Positions 15,134 to 23,188 of a DNA stretch of 64,000 nt are shown here, in pieces. The position numbers and the translations under genes were made by a program. Numbering within the stretch: the stretch's first letter is position 1; each line of letters begins with the position of its first letter. The stretch covers positions 1-64,000 of the forward strand of contig NZ_JOTP01000006.1 of NCBI RefSeq assembly GCF_000715205.1. The letters are read 5' to 3'. The notes under the pieces were generated by a model. That model had not been told where the DNA came from and made no database searches. It worked only from the letters and a program-made list of their open reading frames with translations. Origin of the DNA: Bacillus zhangzhouensis. GTDB taxonomy: Bacteria; Bacillota; Bacilli; Bacillales; Bacillaceae.

Positions 15134-17026
15134 TTATTTTTCATTACCTTCTAATTCCTCAATCATTATCGACAGTTCTGTCCAGCGATCCATCGCTTGT
15201 TCTAATTCTTCAGCGACGGCTTTTTGTTCATCCATCAGCTCTTGAATTTTCCCAAAATCACTGCCTGCCTCAGCAATGCTGGCTTCAAGCTGTTGGTGTT
15301 TTTCCTCTAATGCCTGTATCCGGTCTTCAATTCCGTCCCATTCAAGCTGATCTTTATAGGAAAGCTTTTTTCTCTTTTTAGGTGCGGCTTCTACTTGTTT
15401 TTCAGCAGGCTTTGTCTCTGTTCGCTTCTGCTCCTTTTCTTGCTCCATGTAATCGCTGTAAGCTCCTTGGAAATGTGAAATGCGTCCATTTCCTTCAAAG
15501 ACAAGCAGGCGATTGACGACTCGGTCTAGGAAGTAACGGTCATGCGACACCGTAATGACAACGCCAGGGAATTGCTCTAAATAATCCTCTAAAATGCTGA
15601 GCGTCTCTGTATCAAGGTCGTTCGTTGGCTCATCTAAAAAGAGAACATTCGGCTCTTCCATCAAGACTTTTAGTAAATACAGCCTGCGGCGCTCTCCCCC
15701 TGACAGCTTGCGTATAAAAGTCCGCTGCATGGATCTTGGGAATAAGAACCGCTCTAGCATTTGCTCTGCTGTCACGATCGCGCCATCAGATGTCTTGACG
15801 ATTTCAGCTGTTTCTTTGATGTAATCAATAATGGTCAGTTCTTCATTCATTTCTTTATGATCCTGCGTGTAATAGCCAATGCGAACCGTTTGTCCAATGA
15901 TCAATTGTCCAGTGGTCGGTTCCATTTTGCCCGCTAAACAATTGAGTAAAGTGGATTTACCCACTCCGTTCGGTCCGATAAATCCGATACGGTCGCCTGG
16001 CACAACTAAATCTGTAAACCGCTCCACAAGTGTCTGACCAGCAAATGATATCGACATGTCTTCTGCCTCAATGACCTGTTTTCCAAGGCGGTGCGAGCCG
16101 ATAGCAAAATCAAGCTCACCTTTTGCATCGAGCCCTTTTTGATCCTTCAGCTCTTCTACTCTGCCGATGCGTGCTTTTTGCTTCGTCGTTCTTGCTTTCG
16201 CCCCTCTTCTCAGCCATGCAAGCTCTCGCCTAAGCAGGTTTTGACGTTTCGTTTCTTTCACCTGAGCTTCTGCTTCTCGTTCCGCTCTTTTTTCTAAAAA
16301 GACTTCATAATTTCCTTTATACGTATACAGCTGCCCTTGATTTAATTCATAAATCCGATTGGCGACGCGGTTTAAGAAATAACGATCATGTGTCACCAGG
16401 ATGACAGCACCGCTGTATTGACTTAAGTATCCTTCGAGCCATTCAATTGTTGCATTATCTAAATGGTTGGTCGGCTCATCTAAAATCAGCAAACCCGCAG
16501 GCTGTATTAAATTTTTAGCAATCGCGACACGCTTTTTCTGGCCGCCCGATAATGCATGAACAAAGCGGCTCACATCTTTGACCCCAAGCTTTGTCAAAAT
16601 CGTTTTTGCCGAAAGGTTCGCATCCCATGCGTCCTCCTGATCCATCCGATTTTGCATGCGCATCAGCGCTTCTTGTTTTGCCTCATTTTGCGGATCATGC
16701 TCTAAATCGGCGAGCGCCTGTTCATAGGCCTTCATCGTTTGAATGATTGGTGCCGTTCCAGAAAAAATGTAGTCGAGAATCGTTTCATTCCCGTTCATTT
16801 CAGGATCTTGCTCGAGAAATTCGATATCAAGTGTCCCTGCTTTCTTGATGTCACCCTCCTCAAACGATTCAAGTCCTGCAATCACCTTTAGGAGCGTTGA
16901 CTTCCCTGTTCCATTTGGTCCAATTAACCCGATCCGTTCCTTTGGTTCTATATGGAAAGAAATATGATCAAACAGCGTTTTTTCGCCATAGGTTTTATAT
17001 AATCCTTCAACATTCAATAAACTCAT
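15134..17026 (-). CDS. yfmR: ABC-F translation factor YfmR (Uup-like)
   Basis: 630 aa, two soluble ABC domains: GPNGTGKS (about 36-43), LSGGQKKR, LLILDEPTNHLD; then GPNGVGKS (about 349-356), LSGGERRR and VLFLDEPTNDLD. The C-terminal third (about 530-630) is a Lys/Glu-rich coiled coil, as in Uup. YfmR is known in B. subtilis to help ribosomes through polyproline and other difficult stretches and to be essential when EF-P is absent. Ribosome binding site weak (AAGGGCTGA). Confidence 0.88.
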   Translation of the reverse strand: MSLLNVEGLYKTYGEKTLFDHISFHIEPKERIGLIGPNGTGKSTLLKVIAGLESFEEGDIKKAGTLDIEFLEQDPEMNGNETILDYIFSGTAPIIQTMKAYEQALADLEHDPQNEAKQEALMRMQNRMDQEDAWDANLSAKTILTKLGVKDVSRFVHALSGGQKKRVAIAKNLIQPAGLLILDEPTNHLDNATIEWLEGYLSQYSGAVILVTHDRYFLNRVANRIYELNQGQLYTYKGNYEVFLEKRAEREAEAQVKETKRQNLLRRELAWLRRGAKARTTKQKARIGRVEELKDQKGLDAKGELDFAIGSHRLGKQVIEAEDMSISFAGQTLVERFTDLVVPGDRIGFIGPNGVGKSTLLNCLAGKMEPTTGQLIIGQTVRIGYYTQDHKEMNEELTIIDYIKETAEIVKTSDGAIVTAEQMLERFLFPRSMQRTFIRKLSGGERRRLYLLKVLMEEPNVLFLDEPTNDLDTETLSILEDYLEQFPGVVITVSHDRYFLDRVVNRLLVFEGNGRISHFQGAYSDYMEQEKEQKRTETKPAEKQVEAAPKKRKKLSYKDQLEWDGIEDRIQALEEKHQQLEASIAEAGSDFGKIQELMDEQKAVAEELEQAMDRWTELSIMIEELEGNEK

Positions 17027-17159
17027 TTTTATCAGCCCTTACATAGATTCTTCCTTTATTTTAAATCAGCTAGTAGCAGAAAACTAGTTTTAAAAAAACC
17101 GCTGCTGAAAAGAATGTTTCCTTTCGATGCTCGATACACTATGAAGAGGTGATCTAAAG

Positions 17160-18233
17160 ATGATAACCATTAGCTTATGTATGATTGTAAAAAATGAAGA
17201 GGAGGTTTTAGCGGACTGTCTTTCTTCTGTTCAAGACATTGTAGATGAGATGATCATCGTTGATACGGGATCAACAGACCGAACGAAGGAAATTGCTCAC
17301 TCCTTTTCAGCACAGGTACTGGATTTTGAATGGGTCCAGCACTTTGCAAAAGCACGAAATTTCGCTTTTTCACATGCAACCAAAGAGTATATCTTATGGC
17401 TCGATGCTGACGATGTCATGCTTGAAGAAGACCAAAAAAAACTTCTTCACCTCAAGCAGACACTTGACCCCGCAGTGGATGCCGTTTCAATGTTTTATCA
17501 CGTTGGGTTTGATGGGGACGGTCAGGTGAATTTTAAATATAGAAGAAATCGGCTTGTGAAGCGTGCCTTGAATTTTCAGTGGTACGGGGCCGTTCATGAA
17601 TTTCTTCAAGTCTATGGCAACATCTTTCCTGCCGATATAGCCGTCACTCATCAAAAGCGCAAGAAAACAACAGCTGGCGAGCCTGGACGCAACCTGCGAA
17701 TTTATGAAGACATGCTTGCAAAAGGAGAGAATATGACGCCTCGTGATCTCTTTTACTTTGCCAATGAACTAAGAGATAACCAGCAGCATGTCAGAGCAAT
17801 TCGTTTTTATCATGAATTTTTAGCAACAAAACAGTGCTGGATTGAGGATGAAATTCGTGCATGCCAATATTTAGCTGACTGCTATTATGCGACTGGTTTT
17901 GAGGAAGCGGCCTTATCCTCATTATTGCGATCCTTCTTATATGATCAGCCCCGCCCAGAATTTTGCTGCCGAATCGGGGATCATTTAAAAACGCAAAATA
18001 AACATCAGGCTGCAATCTTTTGGTATGAGCAGGCGCTGAAGGCTCCTGAAAACGAAACAGCCTTCACGCTCATACAATATAAAACGTGGTACCCTCACCT
18101 CCAGCTCTGCTATTGTTATTATCAGCTCGGTGATTTGGATCAAGCCAAAAAACATCACCTTGCCTCCTCAGCACATTATCCTACCCATCCGAGTGTACTG
18201 TACAATAAAAAAATATTTGCTGAACAGACATAG
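17160..18233 (+). CDS. Family 2 glycosyltransferase with C-terminal TPR-like repeats
   Basis: 357 aa. The N-terminal GT2/GT-A domain has SLCMIVKNEEEVL at the start, VDTGSTDRTKEIA (nucleotide-sugar site) and the metal-binding LDADD near residue 81. From about 190 onward helical hairpins resembling TPR units follow (DLFYFANELRDNQQHVRAIRFYHEF and later repeats). This layout is that of SunS-like and other protein- or peptide-modifying glycosyltransferases; no bacteriocin precursor is found beside it, so the acceptor is unknown. No membrane segment. ATG at 17160 is preceded by AGAGGTGA. Confidence 0.8.
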   Translation: MITISLCMIVKNEEEVLADCLSSVQDIVDEMIIVDTGSTDRTKEIAHSFSAQVLDFEWVQHFAKARNFAFSHATKEYILWLDADDVMLEEDQKKLLHLKQTLDPAVDAVSMFYHVGFDGDGQVNFKYRRNRLVKRALNFQWYGAVHEFLQVYGNIFPADIAVTHQKRKKTTAGEPGRNLRIYEDMLAKGENMTPRDLFYFANELRDNQQHVRAIRFYHEFLATKQCWIEDEIRACQYLADCYYATGFEEAALSSLLRSFLYDQPRPEFCCRIGDHLKTQNKHQAAIFWYEQALKAPENETAFTLIQYKTWYPHLQLCYCYYQLGDLDQAKKHHLASSAHYPTHPSVLYNKKIFAEQT

Positions 18234-18246
18234 ATCGTCTGTCACC

Positions 18247-18284
18247 ACATCCGCCTGCCCTATGCCGGCGGATGTCTCTTTTGA
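18247..18284 (+). terminator. Glycosyltransferase terminator
   Basis: A 9-bp GC-rich stem ACATCCGCC / GGCGGATGT with an 11-nt loop, followed by CTCTTTT. Confidence 0.85.
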
Positions 18285-18342
18285 CACACTGTTTCACTTG
18301 TGACGTTTAACACTTTAGTGATTTAAAGCGTTTTTCAACCAA

Positions 18343-18371
18343 TTGACTAAATTGTCATTTACGCATATACT
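18343..18371 (+). promoter_or_regulatory. Sigma-A promoter of yfnA
   Basis: TTGACT (18343-18348), 17-bp spacer, TATACT (18366-18371); 42 bp before the yfnA start. Confidence 0.8.
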
Positions 18372-18413
18372 AACATTCGTCTTACGAAAAGATTTATCCA
18401 TTAGGAGGTCAAC

Positions 18414-19805
18414 ATGAGTTCTTTATTTCGAAAAAAGTCTCTCGACCAGCTCATGCTTGAAAGTCAAACAAAGCGGCTCAGTCGTTCTTTGAATACATTT
18501 GATTTAATCTTGCTTGGCATCGGCTGTGTGGTCGGAACAGGGATCTTTGTGATTACGGGGGTTGCTGCTGCGAAAGATGCGGGACCTGCGATTATTATAT
18601 CTTTTATATTGGCTGCGCTCGCTTGCGCCCTTGCTGCTTTTTGCTACGCGGAATTCTCCTCATCCATTCCTGTATCAGGAAGCGTCTATACGTATTCTTA
18701 CGCAACACTTGGTGAATTTCTCGCCTTCTTAATGGGCTGGGATCTCATGCTTGAGTATGTTGTTGCACTCTCTGCTGTGGCAAGTGGATGGTCGTCCTAT
18801 TTTCAATCACTGCTCAGTGGATTCGGTCTGCACATACCGAAAGCTTTATCGGCAGCACCTGGAGCCGCTGATGGCGCCGTCTTTAACCTTCCAGGCGCAC
18901 TCATTATTTTACTCATTACCTTTATTGTCTCAAGAGGCGTAAAAGAAAGCACGAAGCTGAATAACATCATTGTACTGATCAAAATCGCCATTGTCCTTCT
19001 CTTTATCATCTCAGGTTTCGCTTACGTCAAACCTGAAAACTGGACACCCTTTATGCCAATGGGCTTTCATGGCGTGATCGCAGGGGCAGCAACTGTCTTT
19101 TTTGCTTACCTTGGATTTGATGCGATCGCCAATGCATCAGAAGAAGTCAAAAATCCGCAAAAAGCGATGCCAATTGGGATCATCGGTGCGCTCGGTGTTT
19201 GTACCATTTTATACATCGGCGTCTCATTTGTCTTAACAGGCATGGTTCACTATACGAAGCTGAATGTCAGTGACCCTGTCGCTTTTGCTCTTCAAGTGGT
19301 TGGCCTTAATAGTGTGGCTGGTATCATATCCGCCGGTGCGATTATCGGGATTACGACGGTTTTAATCGCTCTTGTCTATGCACAGGTTCGCTTAACCTTT
19401 GCGATGAGCCGGGATGGGCTGATGCCAAAGATTTTTTCAAAGGTTCATCCGAAATCCAAAACACCCGTTGCCAACACTTGGCTGACAGGCGCGGTTGCAG
19501 CATGTATCGTTGGATTTGTGAATTTATCGACGCTTGCAAATTTAGTGAGCATCGGTACTCTTGCAGCCTTTACAGTGATCTCGATTGCCGTCATCGTTTT
19601 ACGAAAGAAACATCCGAATATGAAGACAGCCTTTAAAGTACCATTTGTACCTGTTCTTCCAATTATTAGTGCGATCATTTGTATGATATTGGCGGCCACA
19701 CTTAAATGGACGACGTGGCGAGCCTTTCTTATTTGGGTGGCGATTGGTGTTGTTGTCTATTTCACCTACGCAAGACGAAACAGTCACCTCAATCAAACAC
19801 ATTAG
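18414..19805 (+). CDS. yfnA: APC-family amino-acid permease YfnA
   Basis: 463 aa, about 12 membrane segments. GIGCVVGTGIFVITGVAAA is the conserved glycine-rich TM1, and FFAYLGFDAIANASEEVKNP is the TM6/loop signature of the cationic amino-acid transporter (CAT) branch. It imports amino acids by proton or sodium coupling; the exact substrate cannot be read. ATG follows AGGAGGTC; strong Sigma-A promoter and terminator, so monocistronic. Confidence 0.88.
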   Translation: MSSLFRKKSLDQLMLESQTKRLSRSLNTFDLILLGIGCVVGTGIFVITGVAAAKDAGPAIIISFILAALACALAAFCYAEFSSSIPVSGSVYTYSYATLGEFLAFLMGWDLMLEYVVALSAVASGWSSYFQSLLSGFGLHIPKALSAAPGAADGAVFNLPGALIILLITFIVSRGVKESTKLNNIIVLIKIAIVLLFIISGFAYVKPENWTPFMPMGFHGVIAGAATVFFAYLGFDAIANASEEVKNPQKAMPIGIIGALGVCTILYIGVSFVLTGMVHYTKLNVSDPVAFALQVVGLNSVAGIISAGAIIGITTVLIALVYAQVRLTFAMSRDGLMPKIFSKVHPKSKTPVANTWLTGAVAACIVGFVNLSTLANLVSIGTLAAFTVISIAVIVLRKKHPNMKTAFKVPFVPVLPIISAIICMILAATLKWTTWRAFLIWVAIGVVVYFTYARRNSHLNQTH

Positions 19806-19839
19806 AAAAGAGACTCGGGGATTCCCGGTCTCTTTTTTT
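19806..19839 (+). terminator. yfnA terminator
   Basis: Stem AAAGAGACtCGGG / CCCGgTCTCTTT followed by a T run; directly after the stop. Confidence 0.85.
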
Positions 19840-19841
19840 GC

Positions 19842-20075
19842 TTAAATCACGCTGTTTTTGGCTGAATTTGAGTCGATCATATCTGGATCTAACACGCTTG
19901 AAATTGGAATGACAAGCGGTGAACAATCTCCATTGTCCTCACCAAAACCTTGGTTCATTTTCATCGAGAGAAAATAATCGACCTGCTGATAAGGACCTAG
20001 CGTCAGCGATGCACCCCGGTCCATTGCATTGATTTTAAAAGCACCGACATTGACGACTGAGGGTGAGAATAACAT
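19842..20075 (-). CDS. GerPA/GerPF-family spore germination protein
   Basis: 77 aa from ATG 20075 (GTG 20078 is possible; site GGAAGTG). NVGAFKINAMDRGASLTLGP is the signature of the GerPA/PF family, whose B. subtilis and B. cereus members in the inner coat are needed for germinant passage. C-terminal half: NQGFGEDNGD and a segment mirrored in the next gene. It starts 6 nt after the stop of the 20082-20339 gene, so both are one operon. It ends close to the yfnA terminator. Probably expressed late in the mother cell. Confidence 0.75.
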   Translation of the reverse strand: MLFSPSVVNVGAFKINAMDRGASLTLGPYQQVDYFLSMKMNQGFGEDNGDCSPLVIPISSVLDPDMIDSNSAKNSVI

Positions 20076-20081
20076 CACACG

Positions 20082-20339
20082 TCACTTCCTTTGAATAGGT
20101 TTAGCTGCTGGCGAAAAAGAGGCAGGTGAGTCCACTTGATCTCGATCATCTACATGGCTTTTTGTACCGACAAAACCGCTGGCATCTCCAAAATTCTGTC
20201 CGTAACCCTGATTTTTTTTATCTGAGTTTTGCCACTCTGCTAACAAATTTTGTCCGACATTCACCGCCGACGCATTTTCAAAGGAATTAATTTTTAACAT
20301 GAAAATATTAATATTGATATACGGAGTTGGTTGAACCAC
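20082..20339 (-). CDS. GerPA/GerPF-like spore protein
   Basis: 85 aa. It begins with GTG 20339 behind AAAGGAGG at ideal spacing. INIFMLKINSFENASAVNVGQN follows the GerP pattern of a hydrophobic strand, KINS and a small-residue turn, and NQGYGQNFGDASG parallels NQGFGEDNGD in the downstream gene and NNGFGEQNADG in the gene at 20862-21092. So the three are paralogues. First gene of a two-gene operon, divergent from the small heat-shock gene with 65 bp between starts. Confidence 0.7.
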   Translation of the reverse strand: MVQPTPYININIFMLKINSFENASAVNVGQNLLAEWQNSDKKNQGYGQNFGDASGFVGTKSHVDDRDQVDSPASFSPAAKPIQRK

Positions 20340-20404
20340 AGATAAACCTCCTTTTTATAGGTATATGCAAGCACCCATCAAGTATGTTAACAGGAGGTCT
20401 TCAC

Positions 20405-20884
20405 ATGGACTTCGAAAAAATGAAGCAGTGGATGGACATTGCCCAGCAAATGCATGGAGATGATTTTTGGAAAATGATTTTCGATGATGAGCAAAGATCT
20501 CCCTTTATGGCAAATGGTCCGTCTCCCTTTACATTCTCACAGCAAGATCAACGAGGAACAGAGACGTCGTTTCCACCAATCGACATTGTGGAAACCCCTA
20601 CAGAAATTCAGTACTTAATTTATTTACCTGGCTACCGGAAAGAAGATGTACAGGTGTTATCATATGGTGAATATTTGGTTGTGAAAGGGCAGCGTATTTC
20701 CTTTTTTAACGAGCAGGACTTTCGCCAAAAACAAGGGAAATATGGTCCGTTCGAAAGAAAAATTCGGCTTCCAGAGATGATTCTTGGTCAAATGAATGCC
20801 GCCTTTAAAGACGGCGTTCTGTACATCCGTTTGCAAAAGGATGAAGGAAAAGCAACTGCGATTATGATAGATGACGAATATTGA
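20405..20884 (+). CDS. Small heat-shock protein (Hsp20 / alpha-crystallin domain)
   Basis: 159 aa from ATG 20405, which has AGGAGGT; an in-frame start at 20327 is unsupported. A hydrophobic/Gln-rich N-terminal arm is followed by an alpha-crystallin domain of about 90 residues (PPIDIVETPTEIQYLIYLPG to LYIRLQKDE), with the GVLYIRL strand. It is flanked by divergent and convergent GerP-like genes, so it is likely a spore protein like CotM/CotP or YocM rather than a vegetative chaperone. The last 23 bp overlap the 3' end of the convergent gene at 20862-21092. Confidence 0.8.
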   Translation: MDFEKMKQWMDIAQQMHGDDFWKMIFDDEQRSPFMANGPSPFTFSQQDQRGTETSFPPIDIVETPTEIQYLIYLPGYRKEDVQVLSYGEYLVVKGQRISFFNEQDFRQKQGKYGPFERKIRLPEMILGQMNAAFKDGVLYIRLQKDEGKATAIMIDDEY

Positions 20885-21092
20885 TACTCACTGCGTCTAT
20901 TTGATCACGATCATCAATCGTTTCAATTGGCAGGATCGTGATCACGCCATCCGCATTTTGCTCACCAAAACCATTGTTTCTTTTTATCGTAGAGCAGTGA
21001 TTTCGTACGATCGTCGAACCGAATGTCATCGAGGACCCTTTGCCAATAGAGTTCGTCTTCATATGGGCAATCTGAATCCGTGTAGGCAGCAT
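20862..21092 (-). CDS. GerPA/GerPF-like spore protein, overlapping hsp20 3' end
   Basis: 76 aa starting at ATG with GGGGAG. HMKTNSIGKGSSMTFGSTIV matches the GerP family core, and NNGFGEQNADG the motif shared with the two genes at 19.8-20.3 kb; DDRDQID also recurs in the 20082-20339 product. The final 23 bp run antiparallel into the Hsp20 coding sequence, so the two mRNAs are complementary at their 3' ends. Divergent from the GerPC-like gene with 83 bp between starts. Confidence 0.7.
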   Translation of the reverse strand: MLPTRIQIAHMKTNSIGKGSSMTFGSTIVRNHCSTIKRNNGFGEQNADGVITILPIETIDDRDQIDAVSINIRHLS

Positions 21093-21144
21093 GCGCTTCT
21101 CCCCTTTCTTGTCATCTCTATAAGTATATACCGGGCAGCTTTTC

Positions 21145-21153
21145 CATAGACTA
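21145..21153 (+). promoter_or_regulatory. Possible sporulation-sigma -10 box
   Basis: CATAGACTA fits the CATAnnnTA -10 pattern of Sigma-K, 22 bp before the GerPC-like start. The -35 is not convincing; only the context argues for it. Confidence 0.3.
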
Positions 21154-21175
21154 AAGCAAGGCGGAAGAAAAGGTT

Positions 21176-21592
21176 GTGGTCCACTTGAAACATTTCATTC
21201 AATCACTCTTTAAAAAAACGAAATCCAGTCCACCTCCATCTGTCGTCGAACTGGAAAAAAGACTAACCGCTCTTGAGCAAAAAATGTCTGCACCTGCTGC
21301 TTCACCTGTCTCAGAGGATACGCATATTCATATTGAATCATTGCACGTGGATAAAATTGACTATCACTTAGAGTTTGGTGAGCTTTCCATTGACCAGCTT
21401 CAAGGCAGACTCAATATTGGGGCAACCTATTATACGCCAAAAGAAACCAGCATCAAAAAGTCAGCCCCAGCACCGAAGCCAAAAGAAACACCAACACCGA
21501 TAGTCTCGATTCGCTCAAAGCCCTCATCTAAGCACGATCGGGAGCCAGAAATAAACCGCAAGAACAATCGCCACAATACTGATGATATTTAA
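21176..21592 (+). CDS. GerPC-like spore germination protein
   Basis: 138 aa from GTG 21176 (GCGGAAG nearby; TTG 21185 also possible). An N-terminal helical segment VVELEKRLTALEQKM is followed by HIHIESLHVDKIDYHLEF and LQGRLNIGATY, the recurring core of GerPC proteins. The C-terminal tail is a low-complexity Lys/Pro segment and then basic-acidic. It completes a GerP-like set (three PA/PF-like, one PC-like) around Hsp20. The last 69 bp overlap, antiparallel, the end of the anion-transporter gene. Confidence 0.7.
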   Translation: MVHLKHFIQSLFKKTKSSPPPSVVELEKRLTALEQKMSAPAASPVSEDTHIHIESLHVDKIDYHLEFGELSIDQLQGRLNIGATYYTPKETSIKKSAPAPKPKETPTPIVSIRSKPSSKHDREPEINRKNNRHNTDDI

Positions 21593-22954
21593 CCAAAAGC
21601 CCGCCTTGACCATATCAGATATTTTTAACACGTCCGCACTAAAGACAGCGGCGTTTGGCGGTGTGGAGATCGGCAGCATAAACGCACATGAGGAAGCCAA
21701 GGCAGCCGCAGCCATTAAACCGTACGGCTCGATGCCAATTGCAAGGCCGAGCCCTACCGTAATCGGAATCATCATATTGGCAACAGCTGTATTGGACATA
21801 ATTTCTGTCATTAATAAAATAGCGGCGGTTAAAATAATCAACAACATGAGATACGAAAGCCCATTTAAATGCTGTAAATTTCCCCCGATCCATGCTGTTA
21901 GATTGGTCTCTGCAAATCCCGTAGCGAGCGAAAGCCCACCACCAAACAAAAGCAAAAGCCCCCACGGCAGCTGCTTCATATCCTGCCATTCTAGTATTCT
22001 CTCTCCATTTGTCGCTGGAATGAGAAACAACAGCATCGCACCAAAAATGGCGATAGATGTATCAGATACGGTGATCCCCCCAAACAAAAAGATTTTAAAT
22101 ATCCACAAAAAAGCCGTCATGAGAAAAATAGCAAAAACCCATTTTTCCTCTTGTTTCATTTTCCCTAAATCTTCTAACCCCTTTCGTATGAACGCTACAC
22201 TCATTTCACCTGTGTGCTCTACCTTGAACTGTATTTTGGTCAAATACAAAAATAAGAGAATAAGAAGAACCGTCGCCACGGGAAAACCAAACAAAAACCA
22301 TTCAAAGAACATAATTTCCCGATCTAACAGCTTTTTTGACATCGCTGCAAAAACAGCATTTGGCACAGACCCAACAAGTGTCGCCAAACCACCAATTGAC
22401 GCTGAATAAGCAACCGATAATAAGATGCTTTTGCTGAATCGTTCAAGAGATACACCAGATAAGATTTCGTTCGCTTTGACCTCTTTAATCACAGCCAGTG
22501 CCACTGGCAGCATCATCAGTGCTGTAGCTGCATTGGAAATCCACATAGATAAAAAAGCAGTCGAGATCATGACACCTAATACAATGCGGTCACTTCTTGT
22601 GCCAATGATCTTTAAAATATGTAATGCCATTCTTCTATGTAAATTCCATTTTTCAATGGCGATTGCGATCATAAATCCGCCCATGTACATAAAGACAATA
22701 GGGTCTCCATAAGCCCTTGATGTTTGCTCCATAGAGAGCCCGCCAAGTGTTGGCAGAAGGATGATTGGCACTAAAGAGGTTGCTGGTATCGGCAATGCTT
22801 CTGTTACCCACCACGTCGCAGTCCAAGCCGTAATGCCTAATACCACTCTCGCAGCATAGGTCAATTCATTTTCTGGTATGAGAAAAAGAATCAACAAGAA
22901 GAGCATTGGTCCAAGAACAAGTCCAGTTAAATTCACTTTTTTATAAACGATCAC
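21524..22954 (-). CDS. DASS-family anion (dicarboxylate) transporter
   Basis: 476 aa with about 12 hydrophobic segments. The two family landmarks are present: MWISNAATALMMLPVALAVI (SNT motif, first half) and MSNTAVANMMIPI (second half), plus TWWVTEALPIPATSL near the N-terminus. Members move dicarboxylates, citrate or sulfate with sodium; YflS of B. subtilis, a malate carrier, is the closest regional relative I can name, without proof of orthology. The 3' end overlaps the convergent GerPC-like gene by 69 bp, and the coding register of both looks real there. Confidence 0.85.
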   Translation of the reverse strand: MIVYKKVNLTGLVLGPMLFLLILFLIPENELTYAARVVLGITAWTATWWVTEALPIPATSLVPIILLPTLGGLSMEQTSRAYGDPIVFMYMGGFMIAIAIEKWNLHRRMALHILKIIGTRSDRIVLGVMISTAFLSMWISNAATALMMLPVALAVIKEVKANEILSGVSLERFSKSILLSVAYSASIGGLATLVGSVPNAVFAAMSKKLLDREIMFFEWFLFGFPVATVLLILLFLYLTKIQFKVEHTGEMSVAFIRKGLEDLGKMKQEEKWVFAIFLMTAFLWIFKIFLFGGITVSDTSIAIFGAMLLFLIPATNGERILEWQDMKQLPWGLLLLFGGGLSLATGFAETNLTAWIGGNLQHLNGLSYLMLLIILTAAILLMTEIMSNTAVANMMIPITVGLGLAIGIEPYGLMAAAALASSCAFMLPISTPPNAAVFSADVLKISDMVKAGFWLNIISIVAIVLAVYFWLPIVLR

Positions 22955-23188
22955 AATCCCCCCTAATGAAAACGCTTGTAAAATTTTTTCTAATTTTCCA
23001 CATTCGATGATTGCTAAAGAAATCCTTTAAATCATAAGAAAAAATGAAGATATCTTTTAGAGAAGCAACCTGTCATTTATTCATATTTCTACATCAAGAC
23101 TTGGTCTATTTTCATAGGAGAAACTATACAAATCACACGCAATAACTGTAAAATATAAAGGATCTAATCAAAAATTGAGGTGTTTTCA

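Noticed and set aside
23180-23188. GTG 23180 as start of the PBP gene
   Set aside because: That codon is inside the GAGGTG ribosome binding site of TTG 23189.
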